A program made the position numbers and the translations under genes. From Sphaerosporella brunnea (lineage: Eukaryota; Ascomycota; Pezizomycetes; Pezizales; Pyronemataceae), in NCBI GenBank assembly GCA_008704415.1, contig VXIS01000139.1, positions 1 through 64,000 of the forward strand: a DNA stretch of 64,000 nt. Reading direction: 5' to 3'. Below, piece by piece: positions 34,586-45,102 of the stretch; position 1 is the first letter of the stretch, and every line of letters begins with the position of its first letter. Below the pieces are notes generated by a model. The model worked only from the letters and a program-made list of their open reading frames with translations. It had not been told where the DNA came from and did not search any database.

Positions 34586-34780
34586 ACCGTAAAAACTCGG
34601 ATATAAGAGACCCCCAGATTTGGTTAGCGGCACAGAATTGCCTTGAAAAGAATTTAATGTCTCCAAAAGGAAGTCAGTAAAACAAAAGCCCTCCTTGGTA
34701 AGCTTAAAAATTTCTTCTAGAAGGCAATTCTTTACCGCTAACCAAATCTGGGGGGTCTCTTATATCCGAGTCTTTACGGT
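34586..34780. mobile_element. MITE with long terminal inverted repeats
   Basis: The outer 59-60 bases at each end are inverted copies: ACCGTAAAAACTCGGATATA on the left against ACCGTAAAGACTCGGATATA on the right, continuing through AGATTTGGTTAGCGG to GAATTGCCTT with few mismatches. The centre is about 75 bp and AT-rich with no ORF. This is the form of a non-autonomous DNA transposon. A target-site duplication is not clear. The GATATAAGAG motif in its arms recalls the TATAAGAATA motif of the neighbouring MITE family, but the termini differ. Confidence 0.8.
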
Positions 34781-35066
34781 ACCCCAACGTGAGAAAACGA
34801 CAGACCAAAGACCTCAATCCCGCAACAAAAATTTGAGAGCAATCAAACTGGCAAGCGACACAGTGTGCTAGTAAAAACATCTCTCCAGAATTTTTATGGC
34901 AAAATTATAAAACAATCCATAACCACCCTCACTTCTAACAGACTAAGAATCCCTAACCCAAATCCCACTTTTCCCCCTCACAGCGATTTTGCTCGAACTT
35001 TTGTTTTTGACTGGGCATATTAGCCGGCCAGCCATCCATCGGCCACAAGAGGCTGCGCGCTGTATA

Positions 35067-35239
35067 CAGTCGACTCTCCCTATAAGAATATTTTATATAA
35101 GAGTAATCTCCTATAAGAATACGGGTGACCGCTCCCGGCCGAGTTTGTATGGGACAAGCCACTCTCTCTATAAGAATTTCCACTTTATAAGAATACGCCC
35201 CAGCGGTCCCGACCGTATTCTTGTAGAGAGAGTCGACTG
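35067..35239. mobile_element. CAGTCGAC-family MITE, copy A
   Basis: The element is flanked on both sides by TA and begins CAGTCGACTCTC with the matching inverted end GAGAGAGTCGACTG. The inverted ends run about 24 bases. The interior repeats TATAAGAATA and contains CAGCGGTCCCGACCG. CAG termini and TA target sites are typical of the pogo branch of Tc1/mariner. It has no coding capacity. Confidence 0.88.
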
Positions 35240-35308
35240 TATACATTGTGCTTACATAATCCACACACTCTTTCTCCTTTCCCTTCGCTTCCCTTCATGC
35301 TCCAACCT

Positions 35309-35427
35309 GTGGTTTGCCCTGGGCACAGCGTCGAACCGGCGGCTGCCTCAGCCTCGGTGCTGCGCTGCTCCTCCCAGTCTCCGGAGAGCTACTGGGATCC
35401 GGAGCCCCTGTTGAGGGAGGTAGGGGG
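35309..35427 (-). repeat. GC-rich composite repeat, left-half fragment (inverted)
   Basis: The reverse complement of this stretch aligns with 42045-42154 through blocks such as TTGCCCTGGGC, CTCCTCCCAGTCTCCGGAGA and CTGTTGAGGGAGGT with scattered changes. It has no ORF of note. Confidence 0.75.
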
Positions 35428-35571
35428 GGGGGAAACCGAGCCGGTTTTTTGTTCAAGTACTAACATAGTATACTAAAATAGTATGTATCAGCATTCCCTT
35501 TGAGAGGCAACATGAAAAATCCTGGCACGAGTGTGAACTGTCTTCCAATTACCGACCTCCATTAAATGATA

Positions 35572-36537
35572 TCAATCCAGATCCATCTGACTTGTGTATG
35601 CCATCGTCTGTCTCTCCCGCTTCTTGTTCTGTGCTTGGAACCATTTGGCCTCGAACCCGTTGCCCCTATCAACGCCATCCCACTTGTGCCCCGGCCTAAT
35701 ACCGAATCTGTTCGGCGGCACAGCTCCTTGATAGAGTGGCTGGCCTGTTTTACTCACACCGGCCTTCTTCTTGGTCAAGAATGCAGCCGCGGGATCGTCC
35801 CACCGTTCCTGCTCCTTCAACTCCTCGTTCAATTCCTTATCATCCGCATACCTAGCGAGCGTCATATACTTTGCGTCTTCGAGCTGCTTCGCTCTCTCGG
35901 CGGACTGTAGCTTCTGCACATCACCCTTTCGCAGCTCAATCTCTTTCCGCTTCTTATCTTCCTCCTCCTGCAGCTTCTTCCTAGCCTCCGCCCGCTGCAT
36001 CGCAATGTTAATGATGCGTCCAGACGCATCACGGTAGATAGTTTCCTGGCCCTTTCCGCTCTCTGCCGGATCCGCAGCCTCAAACCGCCTCCGCTCCTCC
36101 GCCTGCGCCTTCGCAATCTGCGCCGCGACTTGCTCCGCCGTTTGCAGACCCGCATGCGCGCCGGAGCTCATCTTGATAACTGACGAGTCGTCCGCGATGG
36201 TCAGGGCATCATCCACGGGGTTTCCATCGGTGTTGGCGGCAATGATAGCATCAGCGGCCGCCGCCGCTTCAGCGTCGTCGGCAGACATCGTTTTCCAATT
36301 CGAAGTATTAGTTTTTTTGAACGCCTTTGTGACGCCGGCGACCGTGGGCGCGTCTTCGTCTTCCGAGTTGTTGCCACCGCGAGAGTTCTCCCAGCCCGCC
36401 GCGTCGTCGTCGGCAATTATCACGCCGGATGCGGCCGCGTCTTTGTCTTTTCTCTTGCGCTTTTTGGTAGACTTCTTTTTGGGAGCGTCGGCGGTGAGGT
36501 AGTTTTTTGCGAGGTATTCAGCGAGGGAGGAGGACAT
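35572..36537 (-). CDS. BUD13: Bud13/Cwc26, RES-complex pre-mRNA splicing factor
   Basis: A single exon encodes 321 aa. The C-terminal 100 residues carry the Bud13 domain: NRFGIRPGHKWDGVDRGNGFE, then KWFQAQN and the terminal MAYTSQMDLD-like end. The middle has YRDASGRIINIAMQRAEARKK and a long Lys/Glu coiled segment. The N-terminus (SLAEYLAKNYL) is the conserved start motif, which supports the first ATG. With Snu17/Ist3 and Pml1 it forms the RES complex, needed for efficient splicing and nuclear retention of unspliced RNA. The gene is divergent from the Derlin-like gene, and a MITE fills most of the 278 bp between their start codons. Confidence 0.95.
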   Translation of the reverse strand: MSSSLAEYLAKNYLTADAPKKKSTKKRKRKDKDAAASGVIIADDDAAGWENSRGGNNSEDEDAPTVAGVTKAFKKTNTSNWKTMSADDAEAAAAADAIIAANTDGNPVDDALTIADDSSVIKMSSGAHAGLQTAEQVAAQIAKAQAEERRRFEAADPAESGKGQETIYRDASGRIINIAMQRAEARKKLQEEEDKKRKEIELRKGDVQKLQSAERAKQLEDAKYMTLARYADDKELNEELKEQERWDDPAAAFLTKKKAGVSKTGQPLYQGAVPPNRFGIRPGHKWDGVDRGNGFEAKWFQAQNKKRERQTMAYTSQMDLD

Positions 36538-36623
36538 TGTGGTGGTTTAGGTTGGTGGGATGCAGGGAAGTCGCGAACAAACAAATGGAAGCTTCCCGTA
36601 ACCTAGTGTGTGGCTGGGCACCA

Positions 36624-36783
36624 CCTATAAGAATATGGTATATAAGACTAGTCTCCCTATAAGAATACGGGTCACCGGTCCCGACCGAGTTTGTATGGGA
36701 CAAGCCACTCTCTCTATAAGAATTTTCACTTTATAAGAATACGCCCCAGCGGTCCCGACCGTATTCATAGAGAGAGTCGACTG
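36624..36783. mobile_element. CAGTCGAC-family MITE, copy B, left end lost
   Basis: It is very similar to copy A through CACTCTCTCTATAAGAA and CAGCGGTCCCGACCG and retains the right end GAGAGAGTCGACTG. The left terminal repeat is missing or degraded (it begins at ACCTATAAGAATATGG) and no TA flanks the right end. It lies between the BUD13 start (36537, minus) and the Derlin-like start (36816, plus). Confidence 0.82.
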
Positions 36784-36815
36784 CATTTTCTTAGCTAGCT
36801 GCGTGCACCCTCACC

Positions 36816-37748
36816 ATGGCCGACGTCGGGCGATGCACCGCCAGTGGCACGGTGAGTCCCATCACCAGCTCTGCTCCAGCATCTACTAACAGGACAACCT
36901 ACAGAACCTTCGCCGGCACCATCCTTCCGATCTCCTTCAGCAGCTTTTTCTTGGGCCTTGTGAACCTCATGTACTTCATCTACATCCCCCAGATGGTGTG
37001 GAATCCCACGCGACTCCAGCTCTGGCGGCTGGTAACGTCGTTTCTACTGAGAAGTCCCAAGCTGGTTGGTTCTTCCTTCCTTTCCTAATTGTCGTATCAC
37101 TAACATCCAAAACCCAGGGCGTACTAATGGACCCCTTCCGTGTGTTCCTGCTACCTCCCATTCCCTCCTTCCACTACCCCTGCAGTCTTTAAATACGCCT
37201 CTGACTGCGAGCGCGTGCGCAAGGGCGACTTCATAGTCTTCCTCCTCTTTGTCGGCAGCATAATCGTCCTCCTCAACACCTTAATCAGGGGCATGACGTT
37301 CTGCTCGCCCCTCCCTAGCATACTACTGGGCCACCTTTGAATCGCCCTCCACCCGCATCAACTTCTTCACCGCCACGTTCCCCGTAAAATTTCTGCCGTG
37401 GATCATGCTGTTCATGACGCTGGTGCAGGGCGGGAATGCGTTTCTAGACCTCACAGGTATAGTCGCCGCGCATGCGTGCCTGTTTCTGACCGAGCTCTGG
37501 CCGAGGTTTGGGGCCGGTAGGATCTACTGCACCCGTTGGATGATACCATGGAGGGGTGGCTCGAGGGGTATGAGAGGGCTGCTAGGCCGCAGCAGCCGCA
37601 GAGGGTCCAGGCTCAAGCAGGTGTTAGGGTTGGTGGTGCCGAAGGCGCGACCGGATGCTCGCTTTTTGGACAGAGGCCACCGGGTGGACTCATAGAGGCC
37701 AGGGACATCGGTTGGGGAGGGATTGTGGCGCGGCGAGTATGTAGATGA
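36816..37748 (+). pseudogene. Derlin (DER1/DFM1-like) gene with two frame breaks
   Basis: Derlins are ER membrane proteins of the rhomboid superfamily that act in ER-associated degradation. Recognisable pieces in order: NRTTYRTFAGTILP with QLWRLVTSFLL (exon 36816-37064), a tiny exon at 37118-37139, FKYASDCERVRKGDFIVFLL (from 37186), INFFTATFPVKFLPWIMLFM (near 37360-37420) and LDDTMEGWLEGYER (from about 37537). The first two introns have good ends. Near 37310 the frame must move by one base, and near 37537 it moves back. No GT donor of the right phase exists between 37200 and 37320, so the first break cannot be an intron. The gene is either decaying, or the assembly has an inserted and a missing base. 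The expected C-terminus is short and irregular. Confidence 0.65.
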
Positions 37749-38080
37749 TTTAAGTTGACGTCCAAATTGGCACGCTGAGTGATGGGGCTGTGATTCTTGG
37801 TGGAGCGCTTGGCTAGGATATAGTTAAGCGCGCGTCTGCGTTTCTCCAAACATCCCAACAACGCAACCTTCAGCAATGCCTCCATTCTGCATGACCGCGA
37901 GGATCCCCATGGTGGGAATTGCAGTTGTGCGCACGTCTGCGCCTCCAGTTTCCAATAAACCAATTTGCGCACTCTGGAATGTATACGCCACTTTGGCTTA
38001 CCTGCTAACTACCAGTTGGTACTGGTCCAAAGATCTGACGGCAAGCTGAGTCGGCCACGTCGTGTTTTCCTTCAACGGCC

Positions 38081-38216
38081 ATGCCTCTCCACCCCTAGGC
38101 CACCGGGGGTGCTATACCCTCCGGCGCCGCACCGCCACAGACCCCCGGTCCTCCAACTACCCGAACTCCTAGCCACGGCGTGGCAGACTCAGCTAGCCCA
38201 CGGCGCGCCGTCAGAT
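38081..38216 (+). repeat. GC-rich composite repeat, right-half fragment
   Basis: It aligns in the same orientation with 42171-42272: both begin ATGCCTC, share ATACCCTCCG and end with CTCAGCTAGCCCACGGCGCG followed by CCGTCAGAT. This copy has about 30 additional bases in the middle. Confidence 0.8.
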
Positions 38217-38481
38217 GTATACTTACCCATGCTAGTAAAAAGACTTGATTTTTGCAGATGCGCGAGTGCAAATTACAGTTCCCTATGCTTAGGGGTAGAA
38301 GGGCGTCAAAGTTACACATGATACTTCTACCTTGAAAGGTAGAGTACTTTGGACCCGTTCGGGATATCATGTTTTTGAGCCAAATATCGTGAGTTTGGCC
38401 CAAGATTCAAGATTCGAACCTTTAGGCCTATTCGGCATCATACAATGTTGAACCTTTAAAATTCAAGAAACACTATGAATA

Positions 38482-38631
38482 CAGTCGACTCTCTCTATAA
38501 GAATACGGTCGGGACCGCTGGGGCGTATTCTTATAAAGTGAAAATTCTTATAGAGAGAGTGGCTTGTCCCATACAACCGTATTCTTATATGGAGATTATT
38601 CTTATATATATAATATTCTTATAGTCGACTG
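38482..38631. mobile_element. CAGTCGAC-family MITE, copy C (inverted relative to A)
   Basis: TA flanks both ends. It starts CAGTCGACTCTCTCTATAAG and ends ATAGTCGACTG. Its left two thirds is the reverse complement of the right part of copy A. The right third is shorter and AT-rich (TTATATATATAATATTC), so it is an internally deleted derivative. Confidence 0.88.
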
Positions 38632-39493
38632 TATTGTGATATTGAAATAGCTGCTGGGACAGAAATTTTGGGTAGCTCGCCCACAAAGTTAACTTCGGCT
38701 CAGGCTGGAGTCATGTAGGGCCGAACACGATTTTGCCTCGACGCCTCAACCTACTGTAGCGAGCTTTGAGGATCGAAGATCGCCGGTCACCAGGCTGGTT
38801 CGTACCTAACCTATTTGTCACCGTCATTTCTTCGCTGTACCTACATATGTCTACAACATGTCCCCGAAGTTGTGTTCGTTCCATAGAACAAATATGTCAC
38901 CAGTCTGGAACCGTCACGGTGTATTTTTTTGACAATCCAACACAGCCGTGATACTCGTCTTCATCGGTGTCGGACTCAGGCTCCGAGTCTCAGCCACCCC
39001 CCACTGTCACTCCAAAATTTATCCTCTCTAGAATATCTGCCACTCTCCCGGTATTCCTTTGGATTTCAGTGTCACCACGACTGAGTACTCCAAATAAAAC
39101 TGTCACCGCAAAAATTTGTCCTTGAGATCGAAGGTTGGAGTCGATAATACTGTAGCGAATGGGAACCATTTGCCCCGAACGGACCCTTTAGTGTATTTAT
39201 TCGCAATCGTTTTCACTCCTCTGTGGTAATAGAGTAACTATTGCACAGCTAATCTCAAGCATGGGCGAACGAAACCTGCATTGTTCATTCCAATGCTAGC
39301 GACGGTACTACATAGCCGGTGGTCTTAAAGCTTTGAGTTCATTCGAGCAGTAAAGGAATGCAAACAGCACTTCTCTGCTCATATTTTTCAACCACTCAAA
39401 GCACCATACAAACGAGGCCAACCCGCTTCAAAGAACGCCGTAATTGATTATTTGTTTTTTGCAAGAAATTATTTTGTTTGATCACAGGATATC

Positions 39494-40399
39494 CTAAGCA
39501 GTTGCGTCAATCTTCTCCTTGGACAGAGGAGTAAAGCGCAGGTAAGGCTTGACGATACGGAAGTCGGGGAAGAGGGTCTAAGGAAAGAATTAATAATCTC
39601 CATGCCAAAAGCCACGAAGTGGCGGAACAAACCTTGGCCTCCTCGTTGCTAACCGAGGGGTGGACAATGACATCATCACCCTTAACCCAGTCGATGGGAG
39701 TGGTGACGCTGTATCTGATTAGAACCATGATCCATGCATCACGGACCAAAGCACCTACCGGAACTTGTCACCAGTCTGAAGCGAGTCGACCACACGAAGG
39801 ACTTCAGCAGCGTTGCGGCCGGTGGAGGCAGGGTAAGCCATGATAAGACGGATGGTCTTCTTAGGGTCGATGACGAAGACGGAGCGGATGGTAAAAGCGA
39901 TTCCCTTGGAGTCTACGTTGGTGGTGTCCTGGTGGTCGATCATGTCGTAGGCGTAGGCAATCTTGCGGTCCTTGTCGCCGATGATGGGGAACTTCAGATT
40001 GCAAGCGTTGACCTCGTTGATGTCCTTGATCCAGCCATCATGGGAGTCGACGGTATTGGCAGAGAGACCAATGAGCTTGACACCACGCTTGGTGAACTCG
40101 GGCTGCAACTTAGCGAACGCTCCGAGCTCGGTCGTGCAGACGGGGGTGTAGTCTGGAAGATGCATTGCATCAGTCTCGTGAAATGGGGGGCCGAGCGGGG
40201 TTACAAACCCTCTGGGTGAGAGAAGAACACAACCCACTTGTCACCAGCCCAGTCGTGGAACTTAATGCGGCCCTGGGTGGTGTCGGCCTCGAAGTCGGGA
40301 GCAATGGTTCCCAGACGGATACTAGCAAGAATAATTAATTGATTGTGAGGCGATAGGCGGGCGCTGTGATACTCACGGAGTGGTACGTTCCTCAGCCAT
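39494..40399 (-). CDS. PRX1: 1-Cys peroxiredoxin (Prx6/PRX1 type)
   Basis: Exons 40399-40377, 40321-40209, 40152-39759, 39714-39633 and 39577-39494 give 231 aa, the usual length. The enzyme reduces hydrogen peroxide and lipid peroxides. The peroxidatic cysteine is at about residue 51 in DYTPVCTTELG; there is no conserved resolving cysteine motif, which fits the 1-Cys class. The C-terminal dimerisation domain has TPIDWVKGDDVIVHPSV and LRFTPLSKE. GTIAPDFEADTTQG opens the thioredoxin fold near residue 12. Yeast Prx1 has a mitochondrial presequence; none is visible here, so a cytosolic location is more likely. All splice junctions restore the family sequence. Confidence 0.95.
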
Positions 40400-42009
40400 T
40401 GTAGTTATTAGAAGGAGTTCGTTTCGGGTAGAGAGATGTAAGAGAATTTGAGGATGCACAATGAGGCCAGGGAGAGATGGGGGGTTTTATGGTGGGGTAG
40501 ACTAGGAGCGAATACGTAGCACAAAATGAGAAGATGGCGCAATTCCCAGAGCGTGGGATGTATCTTTGATTTTTTTTTGTTTTTCTATTTTTTTTTTTCC
40601 TACTCGCCAGGAGGGCAGCCCCTCCCATGATCTCTGGAGGGGAAGTTCGCTTGAGTGGGGTTGTATGCATGAGAAAACGAACTCTTTGAATGGCGTGCTC
40701 GGCTTGGGGAAAACTCGTGATTTACCGTGTGCAGGCCACGATCTTACATAATCACAGATGATGGTTCTTGCAGAGGATGCATAATCATACGTTAATACTT
40801 CTATACGGCCGACCAATATTAATGGGCCTATCCTGCCCACCGATTACTAACAAAAACACAAGTCTCAACGGACCTTGTGCTTGCTCCGTCGCAACGGGGG
40901 CACACTCTTGCTCTTCACTGGTGGGCGGGATATTCCCATTGGAGAGTTGGTCGGGAGGTTATACCCACACTCAAGAGTAGAATAGATATACATAGGTACC
41001 TAGTTACCGAACATACTTGTGGGGCGAGATCTCGCGAGACTTTCTCGATCTGGTGATTTGAACCTCAATTGAGCTCAATCATTTCTCCTTCGAGTAGGTT
41101 TCAGCCACTTGCTGCAGGTGCATTTTTGGTTCTAACTGCCGGCCACGAGTATGCTTGATATCCCGGCAGAAAAAAGAAGAGCTCGTTCGCCGATTGGAAA
41201 TCCCGGTTGCCTACGATCTAGAATCAAACTCGCGCTGAAAACAGCAATTTGGCGCGGGGATGTGGACCGAGCAATCGGCTGATCTTCGACTTCCTGAGAA
41301 GAGGACTGCGCCAGCTATAACACGATCACGTAATTTTGGTGGCTGGGGGCTTGAGTGAGTGGATGTAAAGAGGTAAGAGATGCATCTATATTCTAGATAT
41401 CTGTCTGCTCGCATGCAGACAAGCCGTTTTGCGCACTGAGCAAACAACATAACATACGTGCACTGCGCCCTTTTATGTATAATCTGCAGGTACAAACTGC
41501 TCATGATCATCGCAACGCAGAAGAGGTGCAGACCTAGTTGGTTGTCTGGATTTCAACGTGCACATGCACCCATAATAATATCGAGTGCTCAGCCATGAGC
41601 CTTTATTTTCAACCGTTCATATTCCTTTCAGCTACGGCAGCATCGAGTGATAAGATGTGCATACACATAATCTCACTCGAGGGCTCGCTCCGCAAAATTT
41701 CAAATGCTCTCTCTGTCAGCCAGATGGTATAATTTCTTTTTGGCGTCACAAAATGTTAGGTAAGATGCTTCTCTACAAATCTATGGAGCCATTTTCTCCA
41801 CTTTCTTTGTTGTGGTCGCGATGTCAGTCAACGACAAGATAAAATTTTCAAAATGCGAAGCGAAATTCTCCATTTTTTAGTTTCTAGGAGATGGCGCGGA
41901 GAGGTTCTTTTTCCTCCGACCGCTCTTTGTATGGGAAAAACACAAAAGTCAACAAAGCGGTCTATTATGTGAATCTGATGTAATATCCGTCGGCCATAGC
42001 TATATTCTG

Positions 42010-42272
42010 CTTACATAATCCCCTAAAACCTCCTTCTCCCACCCACCTCCCTCAACAGGGAACTCCGGTTCCCAGTATACGCTCTCCGGAGACTGGGAGG
42101 AGCGGCACAGCGCCGAGCCAGCCGCGGGTTCGGCGCTGCGCCCAGGGCAACCACGAGTCGGAGCACGTAGATGCCTCACCACCTCTAGGGTGATATACCC
42201 TCCGATGCCGCAGCGCCAGCACGGTCCTCCATCCACCTGCCCACTCAGCTAGCCCACGGCGCGCCGTCAGAT
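42010..42272. repeat. GC-rich composite repeat, longest copy
   Basis: This copy joins both halves seen separately elsewhere: 42045-42154 matches 35309-35427 inverted, and 42171-42272 matches 38081-38216 directly. It contains the palindrome CGGCGCGCCG at the right end. No coding potential or clear terminal repeat is seen. Confidence 0.78.
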
Positions 42273-42720
42273 AAATTGGGTGTTCAGTAGAAGTAAGGTG
42301 CCTCTTTTAAGGCAACGCCATCCCTTTTGTGGTCGCTTTTGTGGCTGAACAGCCTGAACTACTCACCCTGCCGCATTGCATGAAGCACTCCCCGATGCGC
42401 GCACACAAGCGCTGCCGGGGATCCAAGCGTGCTCGATCCATACTGGGATTAAATGCAGGCACTGCAACCCATTGAAAACCTCGAAATGAAAACAAAGTTC
42501 TTCGCTGGAAAGTTGTCTTTGGTCAGTGGGCGCTGTGCATCTTATGTAGGACTCAAATCGATGAAAGCCGCACTCCTTCCCAGCCCGTGCAGATCATGCA
42601 CCACCAATAATTTACCCATGCAATGAAACATCCTCACCTTGCAAATTAGATAGAGTAAGGCGTGCCACGATGTGAGACATGTGAGATTGCCAATGACATC
42701 TGGCGTTTGCGTTCCACAGT

Positions 42721-42783
42721 TGAGTGCGAGTATGTAGTGTGACTGAGTGCGAGTATGTAGTGTGACTGAGTGCGAGTATGTAG
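42721..42783. repeat. 23-bp tandem repeat, 2.7 copies
   Basis: TGAGTGCGAGTATGTAGTGT plus GAC is repeated exactly at 42721 and 42744, with a partial third unit at 42767. Confidence 0.9.
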
Positions 42784-43110
42784 AGTACCAGAGAGTACTA
42801 GAGTACAGCGCAAAGCGGATCCTTGTTGGAGCCGGCCACGTTCTCCCTCCCCCCCCACGTTGAACGCTCCTTAAAAAGGTTGCCCTGGTGATCACTGTGC
42901 CATTGTTTCTGGATCGCGAATATTAATTACTGAACTCAAATTAGCTGCATCCTTACACGGGCACGCGGAACTGTTTTGCCTCCGGATCTGACGTGAGTGG
43001 CTGGGTCTCTACCTTACGCGTTCCTATTTGTTCGTTCAACGTATATAACGCACCGTTCCCGCAATTCCCACCTAGCTCAGCCTACCGAACGGTTCCCCTG
43101 CGAGACAGAC

Positions 43111-45102
43111 ATGAAGTTGACGTTCGAATTCGTTGTTGCGCCCGTGGTAGCGCTTTCCATGGGTAGGTCGGAAATCATTCGCCATTTACTATAGCCAGGG
43201 ACTAAAGTGGTTACAGTTGTATCTGCAACCCCTCTTGCAGTACCTGTGGTGCGCCGCGCACTTTCCAATTCACCGTCTGGCGGTTACGCTCCACAGAAAG
43301 TGTCCTGCCCAACGACATCTCTAATAAGGATCGCCCAAAATATCTCTAACGGAGAGCAAGAATTCGTGAAAAAGAGGCACGATGTGACAAATTCAGCCCT
43401 GACGGATTTCCTGGGCCGTGCCGGAATGACAGACTTTGATGTTGTTTCATTCATCGATTCATACTCGCCGACTGTGGCGCTCGCATTCTCGGGTGGTGGC
43501 TATCGAGCAATGCTCAGTGGCGCCGGTGCAGTCAAAGCAATGGATATCCGGACGCCGGGAACTTCTGGTCCCAAGCAGGTTGGCGGGTTGCTCCAGAGCG
43601 CAACGTACCTGGCTGGGCTCTCAGGCGGTTCTTGGTTGCTGGAATCCGTCATTGTAAATAATTTCACAACGATCGGCGGTATCCAAGCGAGCAAGAACTT
43701 GTGGGACCTCGAGCACAACATTTTGGTTCCTGATTCGCTGTCTTATTATTCCGATATTCGCAGTGAAGTCAAATCTAAGGAGGAAGCCGGGTTCGACATC
43801 ACATTGACGGATTATTGGGCGAGAGCGTTGTCACGGCAATTCTTGAACTGGACCGATGGAGGACCGGGTGTCACTTTTTCATCAGTCGCCTTAACTGATG
43901 AGTACAAAAATGCGGACATACCGTTTCCAATCATCGTTGCAGATGAAAGACGTCCTGGCCAGAAAATTATTTCGAAGAATGCTACCGTTTTCGAGTTCAA
44001 TCCGCTGGAATTTGGCTCTTTTGATCCAACAGTTTTTGCCTTCACACCGCTGGAATACCTGGGGACCAACATGACCAAGGGTGTGCCTGTAGAAGGCGAT
44101 GTTTGTATTCGTGGATTCGATAATGCTGGGTGAGTCTGTATAAATTTTGTCCTGATCTGGGCCCAGAATTCTGACCAAACGCTGGATAGATACGTGATGG
44201 GAACCTCGTCCAGCCTGTTTAACCAGATTTTGCTCAATCTCAATTCTTCTGGACTACAAGGTGTTTCCCTCGAACTGGCTCAGAGCGTTCTGACCGGTTT
44301 GTCGACAGCCGACTACGATATTGCGGACTATGCCCCCAACCCATTCTTTGGCATCAATCCTAACTCGAATCCTTCCTCGAACACTCGAAATCTGACACTG
44401 GTTGATGGGGGCGAAGATCTTCAGAACATTCCGTTGCATCCATTGATACAGCCTTCCCGCAAAGTGGATGTGATTTTTGCTTTCGACAACTCCGCCGACA
44501 CACTCAACCATGACGGCTCCACTTCCAACTGGCCAAACGGTACCGCCATGGTTGCAACCTATGAGCGCGCTCTGGACAGTGAAATTTCCAACGGAACGCT
44601 CTTTCCTCACATTCCGGACGTCAACACCTTTGTCAACCTTGGCCTCAATCGCCGCCCGACTTTCTTCGGCTGCGACGGCGCGAATATTACAGCTTCGCAC
44701 CCTGGTTCAGCTATACCGCCATTGGTTGTCTACATGCCGAACAGTCCATGGACCTACAAGAGCAACATCAGTACGTTCACCATGTCATACAGTCATGCGG
44801 AACGGGACAACATGATTCAGAACGGGTTCAACATTGCATCGCAAGGGAACGGAACGCAGACAGACAACTGGCCGGCATGCATCGGCTGCGCCATCGTGCA
44901 TCGGCAGCAGGAGAGGACGGGAGCGACGCAGTCAGCACAGTGCAAGCAATGCTTTGCCGAATATTGTTGGAACGGAACCCTCAAGTCCGAGGTGCCTCCG
45001 CAATACGATCCAAAGCCATATATCCAGTCGGGTGCGGCCAAATATTTGGCCCGCGGATATTTGTCGGTTTTCGTAGCGGTGATAGTGGCCGCTTTGCTGT
45101 AG
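43111..45102 (+). CDS. PLB1: phospholipase B (lysophospholipase), secreted and GPI-anchored
   Basis: Exons 43111-43162, 43217-44129 and 44190-45102 give 625 aa. The enzyme removes fatty acids from phospholipids and lysophospholipids. It has an N-terminal signal peptide (about 1-22), the oxyanion loop SGGGYRAMLSGAG (about 108), the nucleophile in GLSGGSW (Ser about 152) and the catalytic Asp in LVDGGEDLQNIPL (about 394), the layout of the cPLA2-type PLB family. Many NxT/NxS sites suggest N-glycosylation. The end (SGAAKYLARG followed by LSVFVAVIVAALL) is a typical GPI-attachment signal, so the protein should sit on the plasma membrane or cell wall. The short first exon and the phase-1 intron are normal. 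Confidence 0.95.

Larger units (their letters stand above)
33614..35571. other. repeat-bearing intergenic region
   Basis: This contains the MFS promoter (about 33614-34300), a 195-bp MITE (34586-34780), a 173-bp MITE of a second family (35067-35239) and a GC-rich repeat fragment (35309-35427). No gene is supported. Confidence 0.6.
37749..39493. other. intergenic region with repeat fragment and MITE
   Basis: This holds the GC-rich repeat right half (38081-38216) and MITE copy C (38482-38631). The stretch 38640-39493 is the 3' side of the peroxiredoxin gene and its spacer, with no gene visible. Confidence 0.6.
40400..43110. other. long intergenic region with repeats
   Basis: The peroxiredoxin promoter is at the left, with T-runs near 40567-40600. 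The middle holds no supported gene. The composite GC-rich repeat lies at 42010-42272 and a 23-bp tandem repeat at 42721-42783. The last 150 bases are the phospholipase B promoter and leader. Confidence 0.6.

Noticed and set aside
41380..41420. Palindrome GTCTGCTCGCATGCAGAC in the peroxiredoxin-PLB spacer
   Set aside because: Six-base arms are too short to stand out in a 2.7 kb spacer.
34900..43000. Repeats in the island as a CRISPR-like or satellite array
   Set aside because: Copies are dispersed, in both orientations and with terminal inverted repeats; no regular spacing.
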